Source: Ignelater luminosus
Taxonomy: Eukaryota; Arthropoda; Insecta; Coleoptera; Elateridae
DNA length: 64,000 nucleotides
Direction: 5' to 3'
NCBI GenBank assembly: GCA_011009095.1
Contig: VTPC01001058.1
Span: 50,994-114,993 of the forward strand
Within the stretch, counting starts at the first letter, position 1, and every line of letters begins with the position of its first letter. A model generated the notes under the pieces. It was not told the DNA's origin. It did not search any database and saw only the letters and a program-made list of their open reading frames with translations. Shown piece by piece: positions 22,567 to 34,585 of the stretch. The position numbers were made by a program, and so were the translations under genes.

Positions 22567-25500
22567 TGTGAATGCAGCAAAATAATTTAAGAAAAAAATC
22601 TTTCTTAGCGTCAACCGTTCCAATTCAAAAACTATAATTAACCTTTCAATGGTCAACGTTGTTAATTGTTTTAAAACATGAGTTTAACAATAAAACTAAT
22701 CAAAACTCTTCTAGAGACTACAAACACTTCGCACCTGAAGAGCACTTAATTGATCGTTCGGGAAGGGTTTCCGACATATGCTAAGTTTAAACCTTGATTT
22801 TTCAAAGACAAAAGAATTAGTTCTTTTTAGATATTCTATGCAATAATTATTATCAAACACAACACGCGGAGTTACTTTGGAAAATATTGGATTACAGCTC
22901 CATTTGAAGTAAGATAGTACATAGTAGTTACTATTCCATGTTAACAACATTTTTGTATTAGCTTGATAATTTATCATTTTCTTTGTTACATAATACGTAT
23001 GTTCTAATCATATGTTAGATAAACTGTCAGTATTAGCTAGGCCCTGTATTATTTTCTTTTGCTTTGAGGTTTGATATCCTTGTTTGATTAGAGCAGAATC
23101 TATTAATGTGAATTTGAGTATTTTATACATTACACACAATTCTTAATACAATGTAACTTCATAAAAATTACGATACCTTTTGCCCATTAACCAAAGCAGC
23201 TTATTGTCAGATCTTCCCTGTTACAAGTCTTGGTGCCCAACGTGATAAGACCCTTAACAGAATATCATTATAATTCTATTTTAAAAAGTTGGTTTTATAA
23301 ATCGGCAAATGATACCGCTGGCGTCGTAGATCTTCTGGACGATCGGCAGCAAACATAAATTTCTTCGCTTCGTGGACACCTGCACTATTTGGCCAAATTA
23401 TTAACTATAACCGAAGTCACATATGAAAAAGCTTCCAAAGCATTGCAAAGCCTACGTTCGTGCATTGCGTTTGGCCCGCGTAAATTTGAAATTCGGAATA
23501 AAGTTCATGTTGAAAACATTAGCTTTTGCGTAAAATTATTTAAAGATGTAAAAGATCTCAGCCAAGTCAAAAAATAGGAATCGAATAACTGTTTTTCTTA
23601 AGTAACTTTGATTATACTTTTTTTACAGTTACATTAAAAGCAGAATAATAAACAGCATTTTGCTTTTTTGACAACAGACAAAAATATAAGAATTATGCAG
23701 GCATTGATCATCGTACCCCCAGACGATTATTTCGTCTTTGTTATGGACTCATCAGTAGAGGATAACGAAGATTAATGCTTGCACACTTCATGCTGGGTTG
23801 TATATAAACCCACTATAAAGAAAGTTAAGTCATTCTTGGCCATTTTCATTACTGCATGTTATTTATAGCGTGCATTTGTTTTTTATATTGCTTCAACTAT
23901 AAATAAAAAAGCGAGGGCTAGCATAAAGACCCTCTACGCCTGTTTTCGGAGTTCATAGGAAGCGCTTTTTTAAAGTTTACACAAAAGTGGTTCATATGCA
24001 CCCATCAGTCTTGTCCATTTCCTTTTCTCTTCGTTATTATTTTAAGAACTATCACAGCTAAATTGACTTCTAGACTTAATGGCCATTCGCATTAAATATT
24101 ATACGATGATGGTGAATTTGGCAGAAATATCTAAGAATCCCTATTTTTAAGGAATGTTACATGTTACGTTTACATCAATTTTAAAATTCAACGAAAGGAA
24201 TGAGCAAACTTAACTTGGATTTATCAGCGGAAACTAACTTGAAAGCAAGAATTTAACCAGAAAATTTAGTTATGATGAGCTGTAAGGCATATAAACATGT
24301 TTTATCGTTGTACGTGCCAATTCGGTCAATTCGGCCCTAGGTGTCCACCCTTGTTCTAGAATCAGTCCTGCATTTACTGCTTTTATAAAAGTATCAGTGT
24401 TAGAAATCCTATTATATTGGATTTTATATTAGATGAAACTTATACGATCGATATTTCTATTATTCATTTGGCAATACTATTAAGTTTAAATTCATTACAC
24501 AAACCACTTATCAATGATTTCGTTTTATTTCATGCATGTTAAATTTTTCATTCTATATCATCCAAAACGTTCTACTACGTGATGTATAGAATAGTTTGAA
24601 TGAAAGATTTAGGGATTTTTCAAATTAAATTTTCAACTCTTTATCAAACAGGAACAAAAATCTCTCTATTAATATTATCCGTTTTATTCGGAAAATGTAT
24701 ATCCGACTTGTGCTTCTTTTATTGATTTAACATTCATTACATCCTCCATTTGAAGCGCGCGACTTGAAAATTACATACAAAATCAATCGTATGTCAGTAT
24801 TAAAAGACAAAATTTTGACAAGCAATTTGAGCTTCCATTGAAAGGTTTTATTTAAAATTCTTTTTGACTTTCAATTCTGCTTGGTTTCCTTTTTTTTTTT
24901 TCTTTGAATACACAATATGCATTTGTCATATCATAATGCTCGTAAAGTTTCGAACGTTTCAAATGATGCGTAATCTAATGAATAACGTATTTGAATTTTA
25001 AGGTAATTTGCATAAATTAGTGTAGCTTTTCATCATTTTGCATAAAATAACAATGAATGCTTATTTTAAACTATTTGTAAGTCTTCAATAGTAAATCCCT
25101 TTTAATATAAAATAAACCAACAACATTCTGTTAATGCTTAAAACCATAAAATGTAATTTACAAAAATTGTTTTCATTAACGCAGACCGTTCCCTGGAGAG
25201 TTTAAGCAGAAAATTATAATAGAATAAACCAAATAAAATTCATGGATTACATACAAGTATATAATTCTAGTTCTGTTTTGTATTGATTTCATTTTGTAGT
25301 GGTTTTAGTACGATGCGGTTATGTCTAGCTCTCATTTAGGTGGAAAATGTCGGCTGGTGAGACTCTATTTTGAAGCACGAATTCATCTCGCAATTTCGGC
25401 TAGACACTCGCAAATTTGCTATGTGATAAATTCTAAAAATAATTTAATCATTCACTTATGTATATATTTAAGAGACAAGTTTTATCAGTGTTTGATTATT

Positions 25501-26769
25501 ATATTATTTATAAAGTCATAGAATCATTGCATAACACACAACGCTTTATTTCAGTCACTGTAAACTATTTAGAATTAATAATATGATAAGAGTAGTTTTA
25601 AACAGATGATGAATTAAACAATGTAAGATAATCATAATTTTAAAGCAAGCGGATAAATTGTTTTTTTTCTAAAAAAGAGAGCACACTCTGATTAATAAAT
25701 CGAACTTAAAGTAATACTTTATAGAAAAACAATGCAACACTAAAAACAATAGATTGTGAAACCAATTTTTGAAATTTGTAAAAGCTTTTCACTTACATAT
25801 TTTTAAAAATATTTTTTCTTCAGAACTCTTCAGCTTGTCACCGATTTTACTATACGTCAGTTTGTTAGATTTCCATATTTTATTTAAAAACCTCCAGCAG
25901 TCTACTAGGGAATTTTGGAGCTTTCCTCTCTCTTGGGAAATATTTCACATCCTTGAAGAATCTTAACACATTCTCATTTTTAGTAATCACACACTGTTTT
26001 GTTTTCTTGGCAAAATCTAGTTTGTCCTTGTTTTCCAACCCAAATAATTCATATTCAAGGATAAGAGAGGAAAACATGTGTTGTCACTAAAAAATTATTT
26101 ATTTTCTAAATTAAAAAACACTAGTATTTGGATTTTCTTCATTCATTTTTATTGAGTTTTACATACCCTCCATTGATTTTCCTTGGTTGCTTAAATTATC
26201 AGTGTTTTTAATTTATTATGTATGGCAAAATTCGAATCTTGTGAGTTCACATTTAAGAAATAATTGCAATAAAGCAGAAAATAGTTATATGTAATAAAAA
26301 CTCATCTTCTTATTTTTTTTAATGTTCTTTTGGTATTTTAAGTAATATTTCTAAAATCGTAAATGGCCTTTGAAAGATAAAAGATTTGTTTTACACAAAC
26401 CCAAACACTGTTGGTATGCCTACGTACATTGCTTTGATGAGGGAATGTATATGTGTAAAAGGGTTTTTTAAAACTTTCGCACAGAAAAGAGCTTTTATGA
26501 AAGAATGTGAAACTACCCTTTCTGCATTGCCTAAACCTCCCGGTAGCACTTTAGTTTTTCAGTCATCAAAATAGGAAAGACCGAATCGGTTTTGGTTTAC
26601 TATAAACTATCATTTTTAATCGCATCTTAAAAATTGAAAGTTTAAAATTTGAACCTTATAATTTATTAAAATAATCAATTTTTTAAGTTATGCTTAGTAA
26701 AACGTAAGGGTTAGCTTAAAACTTATAATTTTTTCACTATAGCTATCTTGCAAGTCTTAGGAGATACAA
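22567..26769. other. Mostly AT-rich stretch, no gene recognised
   Basis: Short open frames at 22711-22977 (-), 23389-23577 (+) and 26386-26574 (+) were read. They lack proper starts or family resemblance. A modestly GC-richer patch at 23180-23400 is unexplained. Confidence 0.4.
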
Positions 26770-27600
26770 AGTTTAATGTAGCCTATATAGAAGAATTAAC
26801 TCCTCTTTAGCCTGGTGGAGTATATTGTGGTGGAATATGATGCGTTCAGGAATGTGATTTGCCGTTGTGGTGGAGGTGACGATGGCTGTTGATGTTAAAA
26901 ATGGTATCCGGAGGATGTCCTGGTGGTGTTGTGAGTTATGATTGTTAGTTGATTGGTTTATTGAAGGTAATGAGAGGATGATGTGTAGGTAGGTAAAAGG
27001 ACAGTTTGTTTCAGAACCACAACCCCCGCAGCTTACGCTGCAGAGAATCTGAGGGTTGGATGAAAGATGAGATAATAAATTGAAGATGAGCACGATGACG
27101 GACGGGAAGAGAATTTCCGGGAGCTTTGATTGGAGCCCTAAGAAACCTCAAGCTAGAAACTTAGATGGTATAAAGGAAAGGTTGGTCACTGTTCACAGAC
27201 CCAAAGTGATCAAATCAAAAAATTCTTCGAAATTGGAGGCAAGTGTAGGAGCCGGCTCTTTGTCCCCCGAAAACGTAGTTTGCCTGGGTGTTGGTATTGG
27301 GCGGCAGTGGCGGCACTCTACCTCACTGTTGGTGACGTTGTTTCCATACTTTTCTCCATCGGTACACTACACGCGCTCACTGGACCCCGGGTCGACCACC
27401 TCGCTTTGCACTCGACAACGGAATGCTTTTAGAAGTTCGGTTACTTCTTACAAAAAGAAAGAGTTGGAAGTTTTTACATTTTAGCTAGCCTAGTCCTCGC
27501 AGAAACAATGAACTGCCTACAAACCAAATCGGATGCGAAAGGGCTTCAAACTATGTACGCAGGTTGACTAAACAAGTCTCTAGCTCTTAAGGCACCAAAT
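26770..27600 (+). other. GC-richer island with a 133-codon open frame of unknown nature
   Basis: This block is much richer in G and C than its surroundings. Its left part is full of GGTGGT/GATG-like triplets. On the + strand an ATG frame from 27086 to 27484 encodes MSTMTDGKRISGSFDWSPKK and onward, basic and serine-rich, without motifs I recognise. The opposite strand is open at 26773-27093. It may be a decayed element or a fragment of a gene. I assign no function. Confidence 0.25.
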
Positions 27601-29062
27601 TAGCGCGGCAACCTGAAGGCACAGTGCAAAAAAAAGTATTACTTAATATTCCTACAGAAAAGTATTTTAGTTTCCGTTCCCAAAACACTTAAATACCAAT
27701 TTTAACTGCATAAAGGAAATTAATTTTTATTACCTTAGAATTGATCGGGTTCAGTTACAGATTTATAGGCACACAGATTCATTTATTCAAAATACAAACA
27801 AAATAAATGATCAAAAGAGTAATCACGAGAAAGGACTCTGGTAAAGATGCCATTCGTCGGGAAGGATGTAAAGCAACGAATACCTCCGAGTTTAATTAAA
27901 TTCTAGTAGTAGGAGATGAAATGGCCATTGGTTGTTGAAGCCACGAGGTCCATAGAAACCGAGATCCAAAGTCTCATCTGCAAAACAACTACAACAACAA
28001 AAAGGTGATCATTACACTATGTAGGATGTTAAAATATGATCGCGAATTTGTAAATCAAATAGCAAATCAGTTTAAAGAATAATGGTTGAAGAATTTGTGG
28101 TTCAATTGCATATAATTTCATGTTCCCAACACCTGGAGATCAGGTGGCAGGAGGCAGATTCTGTAACTCACAACGACATAAGTACGTCTGGTTCATAAAC
28201 CTCTAAACTTATTCTGTAACTCAACTGCTATCGTCAACAAACTACATTGCTGTTCAACTTCGATTGTTCACCAACGACAGCGATTTGGTTAATGTTGTTT
28301 AACCTTCTTGGTGCCCTGTCTCTTAAACCCAATATTTTTATTTGTCATTTTTTATTTTTAGTTTATTAAGACAGATAATAATAACTATTTACACACAGTT
28401 TCGAAGAATTAAAGAGGAGGAAAACTAAGAAATAAATTAAAATTAATGAAAATGTAATAGTTATTGTAATTTCATTGGCGAATCAATTTATTGGACAAGT
28501 TTATGTCAATAAGACTCATCTTTTTCCGATCATAATTGACCAAGTTAAAAATTTTTTAGGGGAGCATCTCGGCGAGGCATGGAGAACAGTGCGAAATTAA
28601 TGGAATCGAGTCGGGTTTTCTCGAGTAGAACTCCCAGAACATAGAGCTCGAATATTATGTTGATCAGATTATGCGAACGGTTTTGGTGAGGGTTGCAAAA
28701 TTTGCAGATTCCCCAAACGGTTTTTTAGGGACTTCGAAATTTCTTGGTTTTCCAACGGACTTTCTCTCCTATCCCACCATAGTGCTTGCAAAGCTGCATT
28801 GATCAGCAAAAACCAGACTCCTGTAACCCTTCCAGTTTCAGAATTAGGAACCTTTCTAGGTTCGACTTGGCGCGTCCTTTAGCGACCAAACCGTAAGAAG
28901 TGCAAAATCGAGTTATTCCGATTTTTTTGTTTTCAAAAAGTGCAAAATTTCCAACATTGCCCCCTCCCTCTTGTTCTCCTCCTATTGGGTGATTAATCAA
29001 AAGTCGCTAGGAGCGCAACTAAAATATGTACATTATTTGATTCTTATGGTGAATAGATTATA
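27601..29062. other. Mixed stretch with a second GC-richer patch at 28560-29010
   Basis: No gene was recognised. The patch at 28560-29010 is compositionally unlike the AT-rich background and contains short open frames on both strands, but no family signal. Confidence 0.35.
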
Positions 29063-30134
29063 CAGGGTGTTTGGTTCACCGCCGTATATCCAAAAAGTGG
29101 TGGTAGAAGACATGATTTGGAACTTATCTAACCTAATATACTATTATACAAAGTGTCACGGTTTTTGAGATATTGTCGTTTTTCATAATTTCACCCAGTT
29201 GGGCGTATTTCCCCATTTAAATGTGAACACCGCACTATTGGAAACTTTTAATTTGAAGGTAATGATAATTTTATAATCTTCCATTGCTACTCTATCAATT
29301 TTTAGTCATTTCCATCCATTCCTGCAAGTGATTAAACAGAGTAGACCTGGAGAAAGTTAAAAAAATTATGACTCTAAAATTTAACTTTTACTTTATAAGA
29401 CTATAAAAGAGAAAAATCCAATGGGTAATTATGTTCAAACATTTTTAAAAACATTCTTGTTCTTTGCCCTTTAAAATGACGCATCACACTTTTAACCACC
29501 TGCAGATTCTTTGATCTAACAGGCGACTAGAATACAAAGGAACCGTTTGGCCACACAAAAGTAAACACTTGATAACACGTAATTGGTTGTAGGTTTGGCT
29601 ACATAACAATTGATGGTGTTGATTTTTGCATTTTCAACCGTTAATTTCGTGATATTTGCGTGTCGCAGGTCCGTATCAGTTTGCGTTGAACTCCACGTTT
29701 TATTGCAGTCGTTGAATTGGACTATAAAAATGCATTGAATCTATATTGAATTACACTTGTTTGATTGGACTATTAAATAGTGATGGCCCCCAGACATAAT
29801 AACCCAAGGGAGTCAAATCTGGTGATCGAGCAGGCCATATTATTTCTCCAGATCTAATTTGTTTAATCACTTGTAGGATGGGATGGAAATGACTAAAATT
29901 GATAGAATAGCTATGAAAGATTATAAAATTATCATTACCTTCAAATTAAAAGTTTCCAGTAGTGCGGTTTTCACATTTAAATGGGGAAATAGTTCCAATT
30001 GGGTTAAATTATGAAAAATGACAATATCTCAAAAACCATGACACTTTGTATAATAGTATATTAGGTTAGATAAGTTCCAAATCATGTCTTCTACCACCCC
30101 TTTTCGGATATACGGCGGTGAACCAAACACCCTG
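29063..30134 (-). mobile_element. Long-TIR transposon (about 270-bp arms) with Tc1-type transposase scrap
   Basis: The arms 29063-29340 and 29866-30134 are near-complementary, starting CAGGGTGTTTGGTTCACCGC. The flanks read TATA on both sides, so the target duplication is TA or TATA. The centre still carries, on the - strand near 29865-29790, WPARSPDLTPLGYYVWG. This is the block around the third catalytic position of IS630/Tc1-like insect transposases, where Gly now stands at the usual Asp. Most of the transposase gene is gone, leaving a 1.07-kb non-autonomous foldback-like derivative. The two arms have diverged only moderately. Confidence 0.85.
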
Positions 30135-32319
30135 TATAATAGAAACAAAATATCTTCTCTTTTAAAAGCAATTTTATAAAATTAAATATCTAAAACAATC
30201 GTTGAAATGTTATTTACATGTATCGCAATAACGTCTAAAAATACATTTAATTTGCAAACACAATCTGAGCAAATTCGATTGTCGAAATTTTGATATACAA
30301 GTAAATATTAATGAACAAAAGAAAACAGAAAATACTTACTCTATCTTAAAAGTTCTCAGTCAGTCTAGATATGTACAAACAAATTTATTTTTTTCATTTC
30401 TGTCAACAGTTATTATTGTAATCCAGTCAAAGGGCATTTAATATAAATATTAGGCATCGCAATATTTTCCTTTATAAGAAGATAAAGCTTTTTAAAGTTT
30501 ATAATTAGCACAGATAATTTTGTCAGTTTCATTAGAGGTCTAAAGTTATCATGTTTTCAAGCTAGTTAAATTATAAAAGTTATTCAGGAACCAAACGCAA
30601 CCGGATAATACCTTCTTGGGAAATTTCCATCACAAAAAAATGATAGTATAAAAAACTTTGTACTACAGTAATAAGAACGATGCACTTTCGGTCTACATTA
30701 CACAGTAGAAAGTTATAATTTCCTATAGTTTATTTTTTTAATGTACTTTTTTTGCACTGGTCTTGATCGGTATAAAGAAATGGGAAAAACATTCATAAAT
30801 AATAATTTTTGCATCAACTCTTATTCAATGGTTAACTAATAACAATAAGTAATAATGTATAATATGATGATTTGATGTGTTGCTTTTAGAATTGTTCCAA
30901 ACACTTTAAGAATATCCCTACGATACAAACAATCTAATGAAATAAACAATTATGGTACTTTAATATCAAAAATAAGTTCTATTTATAAAAAGATGGTTTA
31001 CTATGGGAATTTCGCCATTTTTGACAACATTTTTGTGGATAATATAGATTAGTTTTTAATGTTGATATTATAATATTTTAGCATGTGCTGATGTCTTATT
31101 TCAAGTTTCTAGTGAGTTTTAGTCCTTATTAACAACTTTTATTTAAGATACGCTTGACATTAAAAACAGAAAGAAATTAATCCATTAACTTCTTGAATTT
31201 AAACATAAAAGTTAATACCCAAAACAAGATTCTTTTTACATACAGAGAGCCTAGACATACAGATATTACAATTCTATAAACTACTCTTACACCTCATGAC
31301 TTTTCATATTTTCCAATAACGTTTAAATTGTCGTGAAACTTTATCTTTTCTGTTTTGTGGTGCGTTTGTCTGATTAATACATAAGAAAATGTATATTTTA
31401 TCAATTTTTTCAAATTTGCTCAAAAGAGCATTTTTTATGCAGATCCTCATATTTATTTCGTATTTTCGTTAAAATTTTCATATTTTGGTCTGTCCAGGGC
31501 TGGGCATACATTACAAGTGAAAAATAAGGTAGAATAATATGTTAAAATGTAAAATGCTTATAATGTAGACATACATACAGCACAAAAAGGAATTCCTGGA
31601 AGCGCTTGAAAGAAACTCTGAAAAAACCAATTGTACTACTCTTTAATGATTGGTAACAAAATTTAGGTACTGCATTGAAGTATTTATTTTTGCATAAATG
31701 GTGTTCTATTTCCAGCACGCCTTATCTTTAGTATTTTAAGTCTAACGGGTAATAAATGAAAGAAAAAAGGTTGTATTTCAATCACTTGAGACAATACTAG
31801 GGGTGTCGAATAACTACTCGTAGTTTTCCACCAATATATGTATATGACGCTATTTCCTGGTAGGTACTTAGTTATCTAACAGTCTCAAACAGTATGCTTT
31901 TTGTACAACATAAAGATTTTGATGGCTTTATTAATCTTAAACATATGTACTTCTGTATATGGCTACTAATATTTACAGTAAAAATGAAGCATTTTACGTA
32001 GGTTATTACATTTAAAATGAGAAATAACCAACCCTACGTCTGTTTATATAACTTAAACCATATTCTGGGAATCTCATTTTTACTTTAAAAGCTAAAATTT
32101 GGTTTCCAAGAGTCCGGTTTAAATATTAAGACTGCATGCTGCTAAACTGACAAACAAGTGCTTAAAATCAGAAATTGGTTAGTCAATTGCTGCTGAATTT
32201 TAGCAGGTATTGTTGAAAGGCTAAAACAATGACTCATTCATTCCCCCCAAATTGTTGTCGTTGGTAATTTATTTTCAATTTATTCGCTGTTTAGTTAGTC
32301 CGTTTTCCACGCAGTAATC
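30135..32319. other. AT-rich stretch, no gene recognised
   Basis: No coding frame was supported. TAGGGGTGTCGAATAACTAC at about 31799 and CAGGGCTGGGCATA near 31494 look like possible hAT-type left ends for the relic that follows. No matching right end was seen. Confidence 0.4.
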
Positions 32320-33260
32320 ATGCCGAAAAGTAAAGTGCGCGAATGGGCTAGTGCTTTAAGTGTTATACCATGAACAGTAAAGTGGTTTTTTTTGCACTGT
32401 GCGCAATAAACAAATTTCTGCATTCAGGGAATTTTTACTGAAACAGCATGCATACGAATAAAAACTAACTAACAATTTCACAGTTGATGATTAATTGGCC
32501 AAATTGAGAACTCTTAATTATACATTTCGATGCAGCCCCGTACATGCTGAAAACTACACATGCGTTACGAGTTTTCTACCTATCCCTGGTGCATTTTACA
32601 TGTTTTGCTAATGCTTTGCATAGGGCAGCAAAACAAATACTGATTCAGTGGCCAGAAGTTGGCCAGATAATTAGCCAAGTAAAAGAGATATTTCTCAAAG
32701 CACCAATGCGTACTGAATATTATAAAAACACAAGCGGTCTACCACTTCATTGCAACCAGTGTTAGACAGATAAGGTACATGGTTAAATGCTGCATTATTT
32801 TACGCAGAAAATTCTTCCACCATCAAGAAAGTCATCGATACGTTCGACAGTAACAGCTTGGCTTGTATTAAATTAGCTAAAGAGGCAATAGCTGCAAAAG
32901 GTATTACAACAATGTTAAATTATATTAAAGCACATTTTGCTAAATTATCTAAAGTGATTAAAAAGCTAGAAACCAGTGATACTTAGTTGGTTGAAAATTT
33001 TCAAATCATGGAGAAGATTTTTGTAAATTGCTTTATTTCGCACCCGGTTTACTAGCAGCATTGGTGGCAGAAAAACAAAATCTGTATTAGAGAAACCATG
33101 AATATTCTTTGTTGAAACAAATTCACCCTATTTTAGATGTTAGTTCAGAAGATATATCCATGGAAATAGAGCCTGAAATAATTTCCAAGTTCAAATTTGT
33201 AGCTATAACTTCTTGTGGTGTAGACTGTACCTTTTCTTTATATAAAATATCTTAACAGAC
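32320..33260 (+). pseudogene. CGGBP1-like hAT transposase relic, copy A
   Basis: The start MPKSKVREWASALSVIP at 32320 matches the first residues of insect CGGBP1-like hAT proteins. After a gap in similarity comes DAAPYMLKTTHALRVFYLSL with HFTCFANALHRAAKQ, then WPEVGQIISQVKEIFLKAPM (32544-32710), the core block of the family. A C-terminal FKFVAITSCGVDCTFSLYK (about 33190) corresponds to the hAT dimerisation motif 'ITSCDVERSFSRYK'. Stops and shifts interrupt the rest. The 3' flank is rich in GCATATTTT motifs, as are the subterminal regions of copy B. Element ends were not identified. It is a diverged relative of the hAT at 58.5-60.5 kb, not a recent duplicate. Confidence 0.8.
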
Positions 33261-33429
33261 AGACGACGAAGACTCTTGAAAACATATTAATAAATCACTG
33301 CAACAACAGTTTAAGTGTTTTTTTTTTGTTATTTTGAGAAAAATATCTTACATGCATATTTTATATATTTTTTATTTGTCTTGCATATTTTATATCACAT
33401 TTTGGCCATATCCTTTTCAAACAATTCCG

Positions 33430-33835
33430 ATCTTTACTCATGAGCTTCAATAAACAGATTTCAATCCTGAAACGACTAGCACACATCAATCACTACAATT
33501 TGAACATCATCGATACTCTAGTAAAACAAAAAAACAATAATTTGATATTTGAAAGATTTATCTTGTTAACACAACCAATAGACGGAAAATATCTGTTCCA
33601 ATAAATCATCAGAGAAAATAGCCAATATACTTTATAAACCAACAAACATTCCATATCAAGGATAGAGCATGTGATGTTTGAAATCAGGCGTTTGCAAACT
33701 AAACGGCAGGCAGACAGATACTCAACCATTTTGATATAAGGTACAAAGAACACATATATGTACCCACAGATAGATCAAATTACGCCAAGTATTTACTCAA
33801 GCATAATCATCCGATCACTACAAAATAACATAAAT
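33430..33835 (+). mobile_element. Penelope-like retroelement fragment (GIY-YIG end), broken
   Basis: The translation shows the order found at the C-terminus of Penelope-like elements. First comes LKRLAHINHYNLNIIDTLVK, the 'ANxNGYxxxxID' block. Further on are RYKEHI and SNYAKYLLKHNHPI, typical of the GIY-YIG endonuclease tail. The fragment is broken in several places and old, and no element ends were identified. Confidence 0.6.
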
Positions 33836-34561
33836 TTTAAACTAAGAAAAACCTTGAATAAACAAGCAGATCAAGCCTATAAGCTCGTCATTATGATTTT
33901 TTAACGAAGATCGACTTAAGGCAAAGCAACATACCAACGACTTTATCTACTCATTTTTCTTAATTTGCTCTTGTAAATGGTATGTAATATCACCATAACA
34001 TTAAACAATATGACTAAGCAGTCATTTGCACAAATGAGAGCGAAATAATAAACAACAATATTATGAACTTAACAAACAATGAGAAATGCTAGTTTAGAAT
34101 ATTAGAAATGCATGAACCTAACAGATATGTGATTTGATATAAATAATAATAATAATAATTACCGTAAAGTGCATGTTAAAATCTTAGTTTTGTGCTAAAA
34201 CATTTATTCAGAACATTCATATTACTATATCACAAATAGCAATTCAGTTAGATATAATCAAAAAATTAATAATTTTTATTTGATGTTATCAATATTTATT
34301 AAACAATTATATAAACAGACATAAAACGTACTGATAATTCAATTACATATTTTAGATGAACGATAATACTACTTACTTATGCTTGCATGCTTTATTTTCC
34401 TCGCCTTGGGCTCGTGAAATAAACGGTACACGTGGGAAGAAGATGTCACTCTTTTCACTTGTTTCACATATGAGTTTTCGTCGACCTTAAAAATTTATCG
34501 AGAATCCAAATAAAAGTTAATCTAAATTAAAAATTGACCTTTACGGCTAGTTGTAAGGTAC

Positions 34562-34585
34562 CTTTGGTTTCCATGGTATCCAAAG
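34562..34585. promoter_or_regulatory. RFX X-box-like imperfect palindrome
   Basis: CTTTGGTTTCCATGGTATCC followed by AAAG is symmetrical except for two mismatched pairs. The core GTTTCCATGGTATC (34567-34580) differs at one position from the RFX X-box consensus GTHNYYATRRNAAC. No neighbouring ciliary gene was recognised, so function is unsupported. Confidence 0.25.

Noticed and set aside
22065-22656. Open frames on the + strand and at the edge of the deleted mariner
   Set aside because: Shadows of the transposase remnant and of the terminal repeat.
31799-31830. Possible left end of hAT copy A (TAGGGGTGTCGAATAACTAC)
   Set aside because: No complementary right end or 8-bp target duplication was found.
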